DNA from: Mycobacterium sp. URHD0025
Lineage (GTDB): Bacteria > Actinomycetota > Actinomycetes > Mycobacteriales > Mycobacteriaceae
Length of the DNA: 64,000 bases
NCBI RefSeq assembly: GCF_000426065.1
Contig: NZ_KE384491.1
Span: 248,001 to 312,000, forward strand
Direction: 5' to 3'
Made by a program: the position numbers and the translations under genes. This document shows, piece by piece, positions 1-8,375 of this stretch. Position 1 is the first letter of the stretch; each line of letters opens with the position of its first letter. The notes beneath the pieces were generated by a model. The model saw only the letters and a list, made by a program, of their open reading frames with translations. It searched no databases and was not told the DNA's origin.

Positions 1-237
1 CGTGACCTGCTCGACGAGTACCGCCGCGCGCTGGCCGCGGCGGGCGGTCCGACGCTGGATCGCGACGACCTGTGGGAGCGGTACCGGCTGGGCGCGATCT
101 ACGCGTACGCCGCCCCGGTGATCACTGCCGGCCTCGGCGGGATGCAGGACGAAGGCATCGCTCTGGAAGGCGCCAGGCGGGGTGTGGCAGCTTTGGCCGA
201 CCTGGAGACTGTGGCAATACTCAAGAAGTTGCTCTGA
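1..237 (+). CDS. C-terminal part of a phosphotransferase-like protein (5' end outside window)
   Basis: The reading frame is open from the first base and stops with TGA at 235-237, giving the last 78 residues. The segment LWERYRLGAIYAYAAPVITA followed by GLGGMQDE resembles the C-terminal helical part of actinobacterial aminoglycoside-phosphotransferase-fold proteins, but the kinase motifs (HGDxxxxN, DxD) lie outside the window and cannot be checked. The stop codon overlaps an inverted repeat in front of the downstream TetR gene, 25 bases away on the same strand, so the two may be cotranscribed. The family call is tentative. Confidence 0.5.
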   Translation, partial: RDLLDEYRRALAAAGGPTLDRDDLWERYRLGAIYAYAAPVITAGLGGMQDEGIALEGARRGVAALADLETVAILKKLL

Positions 238-260
238 TGGTCCTACCATTTGGTGAACCA
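237..260. promoter_or_regulatory. Paired TGGT/ACCA inverted repeats, candidate TetR operator
   Basis: Two small palindromes lie end to end just before the TetR start codon: ATGGT-CCT-ACCAT at 237-249 and TGGT-GA-ACCA at 251-260. TetR regulators usually bind palindromes in their own promoters, so autoregulation is a reasonable inference. The repeats are short and the assignment rests on position and symmetry only. Confidence 0.35.
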
Positions 261-262
261 CC

Positions 263-838
263 ATGAACCAAGGCCTGGACGTGAATGAACCTGTACCCGC
301 GCAGCGGGACGTATCAGTCGAAGACACCTCGACGCGACACCGGATACTCGTCGCGACGGCCGAGGTGCTGGCCCGCAGCGGCCAGACCAAGCTGAGCCTT
401 TCGGAAGTGGCGCTGCAGGCGGGTGTCTCCCGCCCCACGCTGTACCGCTGGTTCGCCGACAAGCAGGAACTTCTCGACGCGTTCGGCACCTACGAGCGCG
501 AGATGTTCGACCATGGCATGAGCCGCGCCACCGTCGGCCTTCGGGGCACCGAGAAGCTCGACGCCGCACTGCGTTTCATCGTGCAATATCAGCAGTCGTA
601 TTCCGGTGTCCGGCTGGTCGACATCGAACCCGAAGTGGTGATCGCCCAGCTGGCCAACGTCATACCACTGATGCGGGCGCGGCTGCTCAAACTCTTGTCG
701 GGCGCCAACGCCCCGGTAAAGGCTGCCACCGCGATCCGGGTCGCGGTCTCGCACTACATCGTGCGCAGCGATGACGGCGATCAGTTCCTCGCGCAGCTGC
801 GCCACGCCGTCGGCATCAAACAGCCCGACGCGAACTGA
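263..838 (+). CDS. TetR/AcrR family transcriptional regulator
   Basis: The 191-residue protein has the TetR layout. An N-terminal helix-turn-helix at about residues 24-70 contains ILVATAEVLARSGQTKLSLS and then VALQAGVSRPTLYRWFADKQ, followed by an all-helical ligand-binding half. The ATG at 263 sits directly after the paired palindromes at 237-260. The downstream neighbour, 137 bases away on the same strand, is an aldehyde dehydrogenase coupled to a SnoaL-like protein, which are plausible targets along with the gene itself. The ligand is unknown. Confidence 0.85.
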   Translation: MNQGLDVNEPVPAQRDVSVEDTSTRHRILVATAEVLARSGQTKLSLSEVALQAGVSRPTLYRWFADKQELLDAFGTYEREMFDHGMSRATVGLRGTEKLDAALRFIVQYQQSYSGVRLVDIEPEVVIAQLANVIPLMRARLLKLLSGANAPVKAATAIRVAVSHYIVRSDDGDQFLAQLRHAVGIKQPDAN

Positions 839-975
839 CCGGTCTTGTGCATTGGCCCTTGGGCACCTCCACTCCGTCGTCCTGAGCGAGACTCTACGAT
901 CGCAGAGACTTGCCGATCGGTCAACCGTTTCTCCAAAGGGGTGACACGAGACGCAATTTTTGTAAAGCTGTCGGT

Positions 976-2460
976 ATGACTCAGGTGCAGAGCGACACCG
1001 GCGTGCTCGCCGGTGACGAACGGATGCTCATCGACGGTGAGCTCCAATACACCGGCAGCGGTGCGAAATTCGACGTGATCCATCCGGCCAGCGAGCAGGT
1101 GGCCGGCCAGGCGACCGATGGCACGGTGGCCGACGTCGAGCGTGCGGTGGCCGCTGCCCGGCGTGCCTTCGACGAAACGGACTGGAGCCGTGACGTCGAA
1201 TTCCGTTACCACTGCCTGATGCAGCTGCACGATGCGCTGGAGGCCGAGAAGGAGCGGCTGCGGCGGGTGCTGGTCACCGAGGTCGGCTGTCCGATCACCG
1301 TCACCGGCTCGCAGATCGAGGATCCGATCGGCGAGGTCAAGCACTGGGCAGAGCACGGTAGGAATTTCGAGTACGTCGTCGACAACGGGGTGCACCAAAC
1401 CCAGCTGGGGCCGGCGCGGCGCAAGATCGCCTACGAGCCCGTCGGCGTGGTCGGGGCGATCACCCCCTGGAACGTGCCGTTCTACCTCAACATCGCCGAG
1501 ACGGTTCCGGCGCTGATGGCGGGCAACACGGTGGTGCTCAAGCCGGCGCAGCTCACGCCGTGGTCGGGGACCGAGTTGGGCCGCATCGTCGCCGAGCACA
1601 CCGACATCCCGGCCGGCGTGTTCAACGTCGTCGTATCCAATGCCAATGAGGTGGGCGCCGCCCTGTCCGCCGACCCGCGGGTCGACATGATCACCTTCAC
1701 CGGGTCGACGGCCACGGGGCGCGCCATCCTGGCCGCCGGCGCGTCCACCGTCAAGAAGACCATGCTCGAGCTGGGCGGCAAGTCTGCCCACATCGTCCTC
1801 GACGACGCCGACTTCAACTCGGCGTTGCCCATCGCGGCGATGATGGCCTGCGTCATGAGCGGGCAGTCATGCATCCTGCCGAGCCGGATCCTGCTCCCCC
1901 GCAGCCGCTACGACGAGGGCGTAGAGATGCTCAAGGGCGCGATGGAGAACTTCCCGGTCGGCGACCCGTGGACCCCGGGCATCATGCAGGGTCCGCAGAT
2001 CAGCCAGACCCAGCGCGAAAAGGTCCTCGGGCTGATCAAATCCGGCATCGACTCGGGTGCAAGGCTGGTCACCGGCGGCGGCGTTCCGGAGAACCTGCCC
2101 ACGGGCTACTACACCCAGCCCACGCTGCTGGCCGACGTCGACCCCGATTCGCAGGTGGCCCAGGAGGAGATCTTCGGACCGGTGCTGACGGTCACGCCGT
2201 ACGACTCCGACGACGAGGCGGTCGCCATCGCCAACAACTCCATCTACGGCCTGTCCGGGGAGGTTTCGTCCGGCGACGTGGACCGCGCGTTCGCGATCGC
2301 GCGGCGTATCCGGACCGGCAACGTCACGATCAACAGCCGCAGCCACTTCGGCATCAACAGCCCGTTCGGCGGCTCCAAGCAGAGCGGACTGGGACGGCGC
2401 AACGGCGAGGAAGGTTTCAAGGAGTACTTCGAGTCCAAGACCATCGGCATGCCCGGGTGA
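976..2460 (+). CDS. NAD(P)-dependent aldehyde dehydrogenase
   Basis: Aldehyde dehydrogenase superfamily protein of 494 residues that oxidises an aldehyde to the acid. Visible family features are the nucleotide-binding region GVVGAITPWNVPFYLNIAE, the FTGSTATGRAI turn, the catalytic Glu in MLELGGKSAHIV and the catalytic Cys in SGQSCILPSR. The C-terminal NSPFGGSKQSGLGRRNGEEG block is also typical. I prefer ATG 976 because the residues upstream of it, from an in-frame ATG at 910, look unlike a protein N-terminus. The last codons overlap the next start (GTGA), so it is translationally coupled to the SnoaL-like gene. Its substrate cannot be inferred from sequence. Confidence 0.88.
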   Translation: MTQVQSDTGVLAGDERMLIDGELQYTGSGAKFDVIHPASEQVAGQATDGTVADVERAVAAARRAFDETDWSRDVEFRYHCLMQLHDALEAEKERLRRVLVTEVGCPITVTGSQIEDPIGEVKHWAEHGRNFEYVVDNGVHQTQLGPARRKIAYEPVGVVGAITPWNVPFYLNIAETVPALMAGNTVVLKPAQLTPWSGTELGRIVAEHTDIPAGVFNVVVSNANEVGAALSADPRVDMITFTGSTATGRAILAAGASTVKKTMLELGGKSAHIVLDDADFNSALPIAAMMACVMSGQSCILPSRILLPRSRYDEGVEMLKGAMENFPVGDPWTPGIMQGPQISQTQREKVLGLIKSGIDSGARLVTGGGVPENLPTGYYTQPTLLADVDPDSQVAQEEIFGPVLTVTPYDSDDEAVAIANNSIYGLSGEVSSGDVDRAFAIARRIRTGNVTINSRSHFGINSPFGGSKQSGLGRRNGEEGFKEYFESKTIGMPG

Positions 2461-2867
2461 GTCGACATTCCGATATCGCAGCCCTGCTGTACCGATACGC
2501 CCGGGCAGTCGACTCCAAGGACTGGGAGCTGTACCGGTCGGTGTTCACCGAGGACGCCCAGATCGACTACTCGTCGGCGGGCGCCGTCGTGGGCAGCCGC
2601 GACGACGTCGTCGACTGGTTCGCCGCGAACTTCGGTGTCATCCCGTGGAGCATGCACTACATCACCAACGTCGAGATCCTCGAGAGCGACGGCGACAACG
2701 CGACCGTGCGCGCGATGTTCTACAACCCCATGCAGTTACCGGGCATGACGGAGATGAGCGCGTGCGGCGGGTACTACCACCACGAACTGGTGCGCACGCC
2801 CGACGGCTGGCGCAGTCGCAGCCTGCGCGAGGAAAACCTCTGGTTCACCAACCCGCCGACCACGTGA
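2457..2867 (+). CDS. SnoaL-like / NTF2-fold protein
   Basis: A 136-residue protein of the nuclear transport factor 2 superfamily. The N-terminal helix AALLYRYARAVDSKDWELYR followed by SVFTEDAQIDYS is the typical SnoaL_4-type opening, and the central WSMHYITNVEI strand carries the conserved His. Members act as small hydratases, isomerases or ring-hydroxylating dioxygenase beta-like subunits. GTG 2457 starts inside the stop codon region of the aldehyde dehydrogenase (four-base GTGA overlap), which fixes the start and indicates an operon. The specific reaction is unknown. Confidence 0.8.
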   Translation: MSRHSDIAALLYRYARAVDSKDWELYRSVFTEDAQIDYSSAGAVVGSRDDVVDWFAANFGVIPWSMHYITNVEILESDGDNATVRAMFYNPMQLPGMTEMSACGGYYHHELVRTPDGWRSRSLREENLWFTNPPTT

Positions 2868-2879
2868 CGGCTCCTCGCC

Positions 2880-2933
2880 GAGATTGAACTCAGGGACCAT
2901 ATCCGCGTCGGAATCGTCCCTGCGTTCAATCTC
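2880..2933. repeat. 18-bp inverted repeat (17/18 match) around an 18-nt spacer
   Basis: The left arm is 2880-2897 (begins GAGATTGAACTCAGGGAC) and the right arm 2916-2933 is its reverse complement with a single mismatch. The element lies 12 bases after the SnoaL-like stop codon and could fold as a long hairpin in RNA of either strand. No T-run follows, so it is not a classical intrinsic terminator. It may end transcription of both converging units or be a dispersed intergenic palindrome. Confidence 0.6.
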
Positions 2934-3050
2934 GGGAGAGTCGGGGGCGGGCGGAGTCCACCAAAGCCCATCGATCCTGCAACTATGGCGACAAAACGCG
3001 AGTAGAGGGCGCCGTACCCGCAGAGTCAACGCAGAGACACTAGCCCTCGG

Positions 3051-3100
3051 TGCTGAATTGAGGGCTCAGCCCTCGTGCTGAATTGAGGGCTCAGCCCTCG
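3051..3100. repeat. Perfect 25-bp tandem duplication carrying a GAGGGCT/AGCCCTC palindrome at the rlmN 3' end
   Basis: Two identical 25-base units occupy 3051-3075 and 3076-3100. Each contains GAGGGCTCAGCCCTC, a 7-bp inverted repeat with a one-base centre. A further AGCCCTCG lies just outside at 3042-3049. The second unit covers the rlmN stop codon at 3091-3093 and its final codons. Several alternative hairpins can form by pairing AGCCCTC with GAGGGCT in neighbouring units, so it may serve as the terminator between the converging SnoaL-like and rlmN genes. Confidence 0.7.
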
Positions 3101-4182
3101 GCGGCCAACTGGCCGCATGCCGCGGCGATCTCACGCCCCCGGGTATCGCGCACTGTGCACGACACGCCCTTGGCCTGAACACGTTTGACGAACTCCCGTT
3201 CGACGGGTTTGGGACTGGCGTCCCACTTGCTACCCGGTGTGGGGTTGAGCGGGATGAGGTTCACGTGCACCAGCGGCCCCAGCTTGCTGTGTAGCTTCTT
3301 GCCCAAAAGGTCTGCGCGCCAAGGCTGGTCGTTGATATCGCGGATCAGCGCGTACTCGATGGACACCCGCCGGCCCGTGACGTCGGCGTAGTAGCGCGCG
3401 GCGTCGAGAACTTCGTCGACACTCCACCGGTTGTTCACCGGCACCAACGTGTCGCGCAGTTCATCGTCGGGAGTGTGCAACGACACGGCCAGCGTGACAC
3501 CGAGACGCTCGTCGGCCAGTTTCCGGATCGCCGGCGCCAACCCCACCGTCGACACCGTCACCGATCGCGCACTGATCCCGAACCCGTTGGGCGGCGGCGC
3601 GATGATCCGCTTCACGGCGGCCAGCACCCGGTTGTAGTTGGCCAGCGGCTCGCCCATGCCCATGAACACGATGTTCGACAGCCGCCCGTCATGTTCCAAA
3701 CGCATGGCCGAGGAGGCCGCCCGGACCTGCTCGAGGATCTCGGCGGTGGACAGATTGCGTTGCAGGCCGCCCTGTCCGGTCGCGCAGAACGGACAGGCCA
3801 TGCCGCAGCCGGCCTGCGAGGAGATGCACACGGTGTTGCGCTGCGGGTAACGCATGAGGACGGACTCGAAGGTCGTGCCGTCGCCCGCGCGCCACAGCGT
3901 CTTGCGGGTCTCCCCCGCGTCGCACTGGATTTCCCGTGCCGGCGTGATCAATGTCGGGAACAGCGCGTCGGCCACCTGATCGCGCACGGCCGCGGGCAGG
4001 TCGGTCATCTGCTGCGGGTCGGCGATCAGCCGGCCGTAGTACTGATTGGCCAGCTGTTTGGCCCGGAATTTCGGCAATCCCAGCTCGGCGACCGCGGCGG
4101 AACGGCCGTCCTCGTCGAGGTCGGCAAGGTGCCGCGGCGGCATGCCGCGTCGGGGTGCTTCGAAGACCAATTCCTGCTTCAT
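3091..4182 (-). CDS. rlmN: 23S rRNA (adenine-C2)-methyltransferase, dual-specificity RlmN
   Basis: Radical SAM enzyme that methylates C2 of A2503 in 23S rRNA and of A37 in some tRNAs. The 363-residue length is normal for the family. The iron-sulfur cluster motif CxxxCxxC is seen in GCGMACPFCATGQGG. The upstream Cys in NTVCISSQAG and the C-terminal Cys in AAACGQLAAEG (the methyl-carrying residue in this family) are present, as is GMGEPLANYNRV. The protein ends three residues after the GQLA motif, where a 25-base tandem duplication begins. The gene is the first of the conserved Rv2880c-like block. Confidence 0.95.
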   Translation of the reverse strand: MKQELVFEAPRRGMPPRHLADLDEDGRSAAVAELGLPKFRAKQLANQYYGRLIADPQQMTDLPAAVRDQVADALFPTLITPAREIQCDAGETRKTLWRAGDGTTFESVLMRYPQRNTVCISSQAGCGMACPFCATGQGGLQRNLSTAEILEQVRAASSAMRLEHDGRLSNIVFMGMGEPLANYNRVLAAVKRIIAPPPNGFGISARSVTVSTVGLAPAIRKLADERLGVTLAVSLHTPDDELRDTLVPVNNRWSVDEVLDAARYYADVTGRRVSIEYALIRDINDQPWRADLLGKKLHSKLGPLVHVNLIPLNPTPGSKWDASPKPVEREFVKRVQAKGVSCTVRDTRGREIAAACGQLAAEG

Positions 4183-4195
4183 GTCTTTTCCAGTA

Positions 4196-5044
4196 TCAGG
4201 CTTGTGCGGCGAGAACGTCGTGAACTGTCTGCTCGACGGTGTTCAGTACCTCGGCGTCCACTCCGGCGCGACCGCGGACGAACACCGATGCGCGGCTGGC
4301 CGGGGGCAGCCCCTCGGCCAGACACAGCCCGTCGGGAAGTCGGCCGATCATCGGCAGCAGCGCGACGCCCAGGCCAGAGCGCACCGCTGCGAACAGGCCG
4401 GCCAGGTTCGCGGATTCGGCGGCGATGCGGTAGTCGATCCCGCACCGGTCGAGCGTGGCGAATGTGGGTTCGCGCAGCGTGCAGGGTTCGGAGAACATCA
4501 CCACCGGCAATGGCTGGTTCACCGCAGCGAACGTGCGGCCCGAAACCCACTTCAGCGCAACCGTTCCGGAGGCGTGAGCGGGATCCAGTCCGGAACCGTC
4601 GAGCATCACGGCAAGATCGACCAGCCCGTGTTCGATGGCCTCGGCGAGCGTGACATTGCGGTCGAGACGAAACCGTAGACGCCAGTTGGGCAACCGCTCG
4701 CCCAGCGCCGCGGTGAGGGCGGGCAACATGACATCGGCGCCGTGTTCGGTGGCGCCGATCAGCAGCACCTGCTCCTCGGCCGCACCGAGATCGGCCAGCG
4801 CCGCGTCGTGCGCGGCGAGGATTGCCCGAGCGTGACCGAGAACGCGATGCCCAAGTTCGGTGAACGCCACACCGCGTCCGGACCGTTCGACGACGGGACC
4901 CCCCGCGACGGCCTCGATACGCCGTACGTGCTGACTGACCGCGGACTGAGTCATGTGCAACACCGCCGCTGCGCGGTGAAACCCGCCACAGTCCGCCACC
5001 GCGACCAGGCTGCGCAGCGGTGCGATGTCCAGCACCTGTCCCAT
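4196..5044 (-). CDS. LysR family transcriptional regulator
   Basis: The 282-residue protein has an N-terminal LysR helix-turn-helix, PLRSLVAVADCGGFHRAAAV with LHMTQSAVSQHVRRIE at about residues 9-45, and a C-terminal substrate-binding-like effector domain. It is divergent from the DMT-family transporter starting near 5242, an arrangement in which LysR proteins often control the neighbouring exporter from the shared promoter. The gap to rlmN is only 13 bases, so rlmN may be cotranscribed with it. The effector is unknown. Confidence 0.88.
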   Translation of the reverse strand: MGQVLDIAPLRSLVAVADCGGFHRAAAVLHMTQSAVSQHVRRIEAVAGGPVVERSGRGVAFTELGHRVLGHARAILAAHDAALADLGAAEEQVLLIGATEHGADVMLPALTAALGERLPNWRLRFRLDRNVTLAEAIEHGLVDLAVMLDGSGLDPAHASGTVALKWVSGRTFAAVNQPLPVVMFSEPCTLREPTFATLDRCGIDYRIAAESANLAGLFAAVRSGLGVALLPMIGRLPDGLCLAEGLPPASRASVFVRGRAGVDAEVLNTVEQTVHDVLAAQA

Positions 5045-5241
5045 GCCGCAAAGGTACTCCGATCAGTGCTTACGATCAAAAACGAGGAAGTTAGTGGTAT
5101 TCGCCGTGTTATTCCTGGTAATTGATCAGCATCAGCGATCGATCGCGATTGGCGATAATCGTTGGACCGGCGGCACGGGGCTCAACCACCATGGGCATCA
5201 TGGCGACCACTGCGCTGCGCACGCGAGGGGCAATTCAGCCG

Positions 5242-6192
5242 ATGCCGACGAGCACGGCGACGACCGTGACGTTCTTCTACGCCCTCGGGTACCCGATCGG
5301 AAACCTGGCCGTGCACGCCCTCTCCCCGATGGCGGTACTGGCTGTTCGGTTCGGGCTCGCGGGGCTGGTCCTCGGCGCCTGGGCAGGCGTGGCCCGGGTC
5401 GGCTTCCCCACCGGCCGCAAGCTTTTCCACGTCGCCGTGGCGGGTCTGCTCATGCAGGCCGTGCAGTTCTGCGCGCTCTACCTCGCGATCGAGCATGGGG
5501 CACCGGCGGTGTTGTGCGCGGTTGTCATAGCGATGAATCCGGTTGCGACCGCACTGCTGGCCGCGATGTTCTTGCGCGACCGGTTGACGCCACGGCGTGT
5601 GGTCGCCTTGGTGCTCGGGGTGGCCGCCGTGCTGGCAGCGTGCGCGACGCGACTGATCGGCTCGGGCGGGATCGACCCGGTGGTCGGATTGCTTCTGGTG
5701 GCATTGCTCGGACTGGCGGCAGGCGGTGTTTACCAGCAACGGTTCTGCTCAGACGTCGACTTTCGGGCCTCGACCTCCGTGCAGAACGCGGTCGCATTCG
5801 TGCCGGCGTTGGCGCTCGCGCTCAGCACGCCGGTCGAGGTGCATGACGCCACCAAAGCAGTGCTGGCGGTGACCGGCGTGGTACTGCTCAACGCCATACT
5901 CGGGGTGTCGCTGTACGTGCGGGCCATCAATCTGCACGGCGCTTCGGCGGTCGCGATGTTGTTCTGCGTGATCCCCGCGGTCGCGGGGGTGCTGTCCTGG
6001 TTGATGCTCGGGGAACGGATGGACATCGGCATCGCCGCCGGTCTGGTCCTGGGCGCGATGGCGTGCTGGCTGAACGCATCCGGCGCGCGCGGTCAACGCG
6101 GCCTACGCCAGCAGCGTCAGGACGATCCAGCCGACGACGGCCGAGGGCAGCATCGCGTCGATACGGTCCATGATCCCGCCGTGACCGGGTAG
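5242..6192 (+). CDS. EamA/DMT-family drug-metabolite exporter
   Basis: Polytopic inner-membrane protein with two EamA repeats and about ten hydrophobic helices. Helix 1 is TVTFFYALGYPIGNLAV, and the second repeat starts near GIDPVVGLLLVALLGLAAGG. Members export metabolites or drugs. ATG 5242 leaves seven residues before helix 1; in-frame ATGs at 5191 and 5200 are possible alternatives. The final 30 or so residues (after WLNASGARGQRG) are hydrophilic and are read antisense to the end of cdsA, with a 90-base convergent overlap. The LysR gene upstream is the likely regulator. Confidence 0.8.
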   Translation: MPTSTATTVTFFYALGYPIGNLAVHALSPMAVLAVRFGLAGLVLGAWAGVARVGFPTGRKLFHVAVAGLLMQAVQFCALYLAIEHGAPAVLCAVVIAMNPVATALLAAMFLRDRLTPRRVVALVLGVAAVLAACATRLIGSGGIDPVVGLLLVALLGLAAGGVYQQRFCSDVDFRASTSVQNAVAFVPALALALSTPVEVHDATKAVLAVTGVVLLNAILGVSLYVRAINLHGASAVAMLFCVIPAVAGVLSWLMLGERMDIGIAAGLVLGAMACWLNASGARGQRGLRQQRQDDPADDGRGQHRVDTVHDPAVTG

Positions 6193-6981
6193 CAGCGTGC
6201 CCATGTCCTTGATGGCGAGGTCGCGCTTGATCTGTGATTCGACGAGGTCGCCGAGCACGCCGGTGATGACCAGAAGCAAGCCGAGCGGCGCGCCCACCCA
6301 CGCGGGCTTGTCGAGCAGGAATGCGACCGAGAGGACCGCCGCGGCGATGCCGAACACCAGCGAACCGCCGAGACCCTCCCAGGACTTCTTGGGGCTGATC
6401 GCCGGGGCCAGCAGGTGCTTGCCGAACAGGACGCCCGCGACATAACCGCCGATGTCGGCGAAGACCACCGTCACGATGATGGTGAAAACCCGGGCACCGC
6501 CGTGGTCGGCGAAGATGAGCAGGGCGGTGAAGGCGGCGAACATCGGCACCCACGTGGCCAGCAGAACCGTGGCGGCGATGTCGCGCAGGTAATTGACCGG
6601 TTGTTGATTCAGACCCTGGCCGACCAGACGCCACACCATGCAGACGACGATCGTCCCGCCGTACGCGCCCAGCAGCCCGACCGCTCCGAAAGGCCAGGTC
6701 AGCCAGATCATCGCCTGGCCGCCGAGCAGCAACGGCACGGCGGGCAGCACATATCCGTGCTCACGCAGCCGCCGGATCACCTCGTGGGTGGCGATGGCGA
6801 TGGCCACCGCGAGCAACGGCAGCCACCATATCGGCGCGAACAGGAGGGTGCCGATCGCCATGGCGCCGAGAACGACGCCGACGGCGATGGCGGCCGGAAG
6901 GTTACGGCCGGCCCGGGACTGCTTCTTCTTCGGTTCTCCGACCGGTGTCTTTGCCACGAAAGGTACTTGCTGATCGGCCAC
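6103..6981 (-). CDS. cdsA: Phosphatidate cytidylyltransferase
   Basis: Converts phosphatidic acid and CTP to CDP-diacylglycerol, the precursor of all phospholipids; an integral membrane enzyme. The 292-residue protein has about eight membrane helices and the CdsA signature near the C-terminus, KDMGTLLPGHGGIMDRIDAM. The hydrophilic N-terminus is rich in Lys and Arg. GTG 6981 shares one base with the frr stop codon (TAGTG), so expression is coupled to frr, and the three-gene order pyrH-frr-cdsA is conserved in actinobacteria. Confidence 0.95.
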   Translation of the reverse strand: MADQQVPFVAKTPVGEPKKKQSRAGRNLPAAIAVGVVLGAMAIGTLLFAPIWWLPLLAVAIAIATHEVIRRLREHGYVLPAVPLLLGGQAMIWLTWPFGAVGLLGAYGGTIVVCMVWRLVGQGLNQQPVNYLRDIAATVLLATWVPMFAAFTALLIFADHGGARVFTIIVTVVFADIGGYVAGVLFGKHLLAPAISPKKSWEGLGGSLVFGIAAAVLSVAFLLDKPAWVGAPLGLLLVITGVLGDLVESQIKRDLAIKDMGTLLPGHGGIMDRIDAMLPSAVVGWIVLTLLA

Positions 6982-7538
6982 TAGACCTCCAGCAGTTCGC
7001 CTTCCTTGTGCTTGACCAGCTCGTCGATCTGGCTGGTGTAGGTGTGGGTGGACTTGTCGAGGTCCTTCTCCGCGCGCCCGACCTCGTCCTCGCCGGCCTC
7101 GCCGTCCTTCTTGATACGGCTGAGCTCTTCCATCGCCTTACGGCGGATGTTGCGCACCGAAACCTTGGCGTCCTCGCCCTTTGATTTGGCCTGTTTGACC
7201 AGCTCGCGGCGGCGTTCCTCGGTGAGCTGCGGAATGGAGATACGGATGATGCTGCCATCGTTGGTCGGGTTGACCCCGAGGTCGGAGTGGCGGATCGCGT
7301 CCTCGATCGGCTTGAGCTGGGCCGCCTCGTAGGGCTTGATGACGACCATGCGCGCCTCGGGGACGTTGATGCTCGCCATCTGCGTGATCGGCGTCATCGC
7401 CCCGTAGTAGTCGATGTTGATACGGGAGAACATGCCCGGATTGGCCCGGCCGGTCCGAATGGTGGCCAGGTCGTCACGGGCCACACTTACGGCCTTTTCC
7501 ATCTTCTCTTCGGCGTCGAAGAGAGTTTCGTCGATCAC
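6981..7538 (-). CDS. frr: Ribosome recycling factor
   Basis: Splits post-termination ribosomes together with EF-G. The 185-residue protein (VIDETLFDAEEKMEKAVSVA at the start, DELVKHKEGELLEV at the end) matches the family length and the RRF features RTGRANPGMF and SIRISIPQLTEERR-like region. I chose GTG 7538, preceded by GGGAGAAG, over upstream in-frame starts because it reproduces the usual 185-residue protein. It lies 22 bases after pyrH and overlaps cdsA by one base, forming an operon. Confidence 0.95.
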   Translation of the reverse strand: MIDETLFDAEEKMEKAVSVARDDLATIRTGRANPGMFSRINIDYYGAMTPITQMASINVPEARMVVIKPYEAAQLKPIEDAIRHSDLGVNPTNDGSIIRISIPQLTEERRRELVKQAKSKGEDAKVSVRNIRRKAMEELSRIKKDGEAGEDEVGRAEKDLDKSTHTYTSQIDELVKHKEGELLEV

Positions 7539-7560
7539 GTCGGCTTCTCCCGTTTCCCGT

Positions 7561-8310
7561 TCAGGTGGTGACCAGTGTTCCGATCTTCTCACCCGCCACC
7601 GCGCGGGCGATATTGCCTTCGGTGAGCAGGTTGAAGACCAGCATCGGCATCCCGTTGTCCATGCACAAACTGAAGGCGGTGGCGTCGGCCACGCGCAGGC
7701 CGCGATCGATGACCTCGCGATGGCTTACCTCGGTGAGCAGCTCGGCGGTCGGGTCCTCCCGCGGGTCGGCGGTGTAGACACCGTCGACGGCCTTGGCCAT
7801 CAGCACAACGTCGGCCCCGATTTCCAGGGCCCGCTGCGCGGCGGTGGTGTCGGTGGAGAAGTACGGGAGGCCCATGCCTGCCCCGAAGATGACGACGCGA
7901 CCTTTTTCCAGGTGACGCACGGCGCGCAGCGGGATGTACGGCTCGGCCACCTGGCCCATGGTGATGGCGGTCTGCACGCGGGTGTCGATGCCTTCCTTCT
8001 GCAGGAAGTCCTGCAGCGCAAGGCTGTTCATCACAGTTCCGAGCATGCCCATGTAGTCGCTGCGCGTGCGTTCCATGCCGCGCTGTTGCAGTTGGGCGCC
8101 GCGGAAGAAGTTGCCGCCGCCGATCACGACCGCGACCTGGACGCCGCTGCGCACCACTGCGGCGATCTGGCGGGCCACCTGGTGCACGACATCGGGGTCG
8201 AGGCCGACCTGGCCACCGCCGAACATCTCTCCGCCAAGCTTCAGCAGAACCCTTGTATAGAAGGGACGAATGGGTGCTGCGCCCTCGCCGGCGATATTCG
8301 GATCCGCCAT
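7561..8310 (-). CDS. pyrH: Uridylate (UMP) kinase
   Basis: Phosphorylates UMP to UDP in pyrimidine nucleotide synthesis. Amino-acid-kinase fold features are RVLLKLGGEMFGG near the N-terminus, VAVVIGGGNFFRG for phosphate binding, and FGAGMGLPYFSTDTTAA. ATG 8310 follows GAGGAGACCG, a strong ribosome site, giving 249 residues; an in-frame ATG at 8346 lacks such support. It heads the pyrH-frr-cdsA operon, and the 144-base region upstream should hold the operon promoter. Confidence 0.95.
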   Translation of the reverse strand: MADPNIAGEGAAPIRPFYTRVLLKLGGEMFGGGQVGLDPDVVHQVARQIAAVVRSGVQVAVVIGGGNFFRGAQLQQRGMERTRSDYMGMLGTVMNSLALQDFLQKEGIDTRVQTAITMGQVAEPYIPLRAVRHLEKGRVVIFGAGMGLPYFSTDTTAAQRALEIGADVVLMAKAVDGVYTADPREDPTAELLTEVSHREVIDRGLRVADATAFSLCMDNGMPMLVFNLLTEGNIARAVAGEKIGTLVTT

Positions 8311-8375
8311 CGGTCTCCTCGGCACTCCTCGCATGTAGAGAGCCACCCGGGTTCACCCTGGACGGCCTCTCCATC

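Noticed and set aside
781..1791. Long antisense reading frame opposite the aldehyde dehydrogenase
   Set aside because: It is the mirror of a well-supported gene; GC-rich DNA often leaves long open frames on the opposite strand, and its Arg/Gly/Asp-rich translation shows no domain.
7539..7592. Longer frr start at 7592
   Set aside because: GTG 7538 with a good ribosome site gives the normal 185-residue protein; the 18 extra residues have no similarity to the family.
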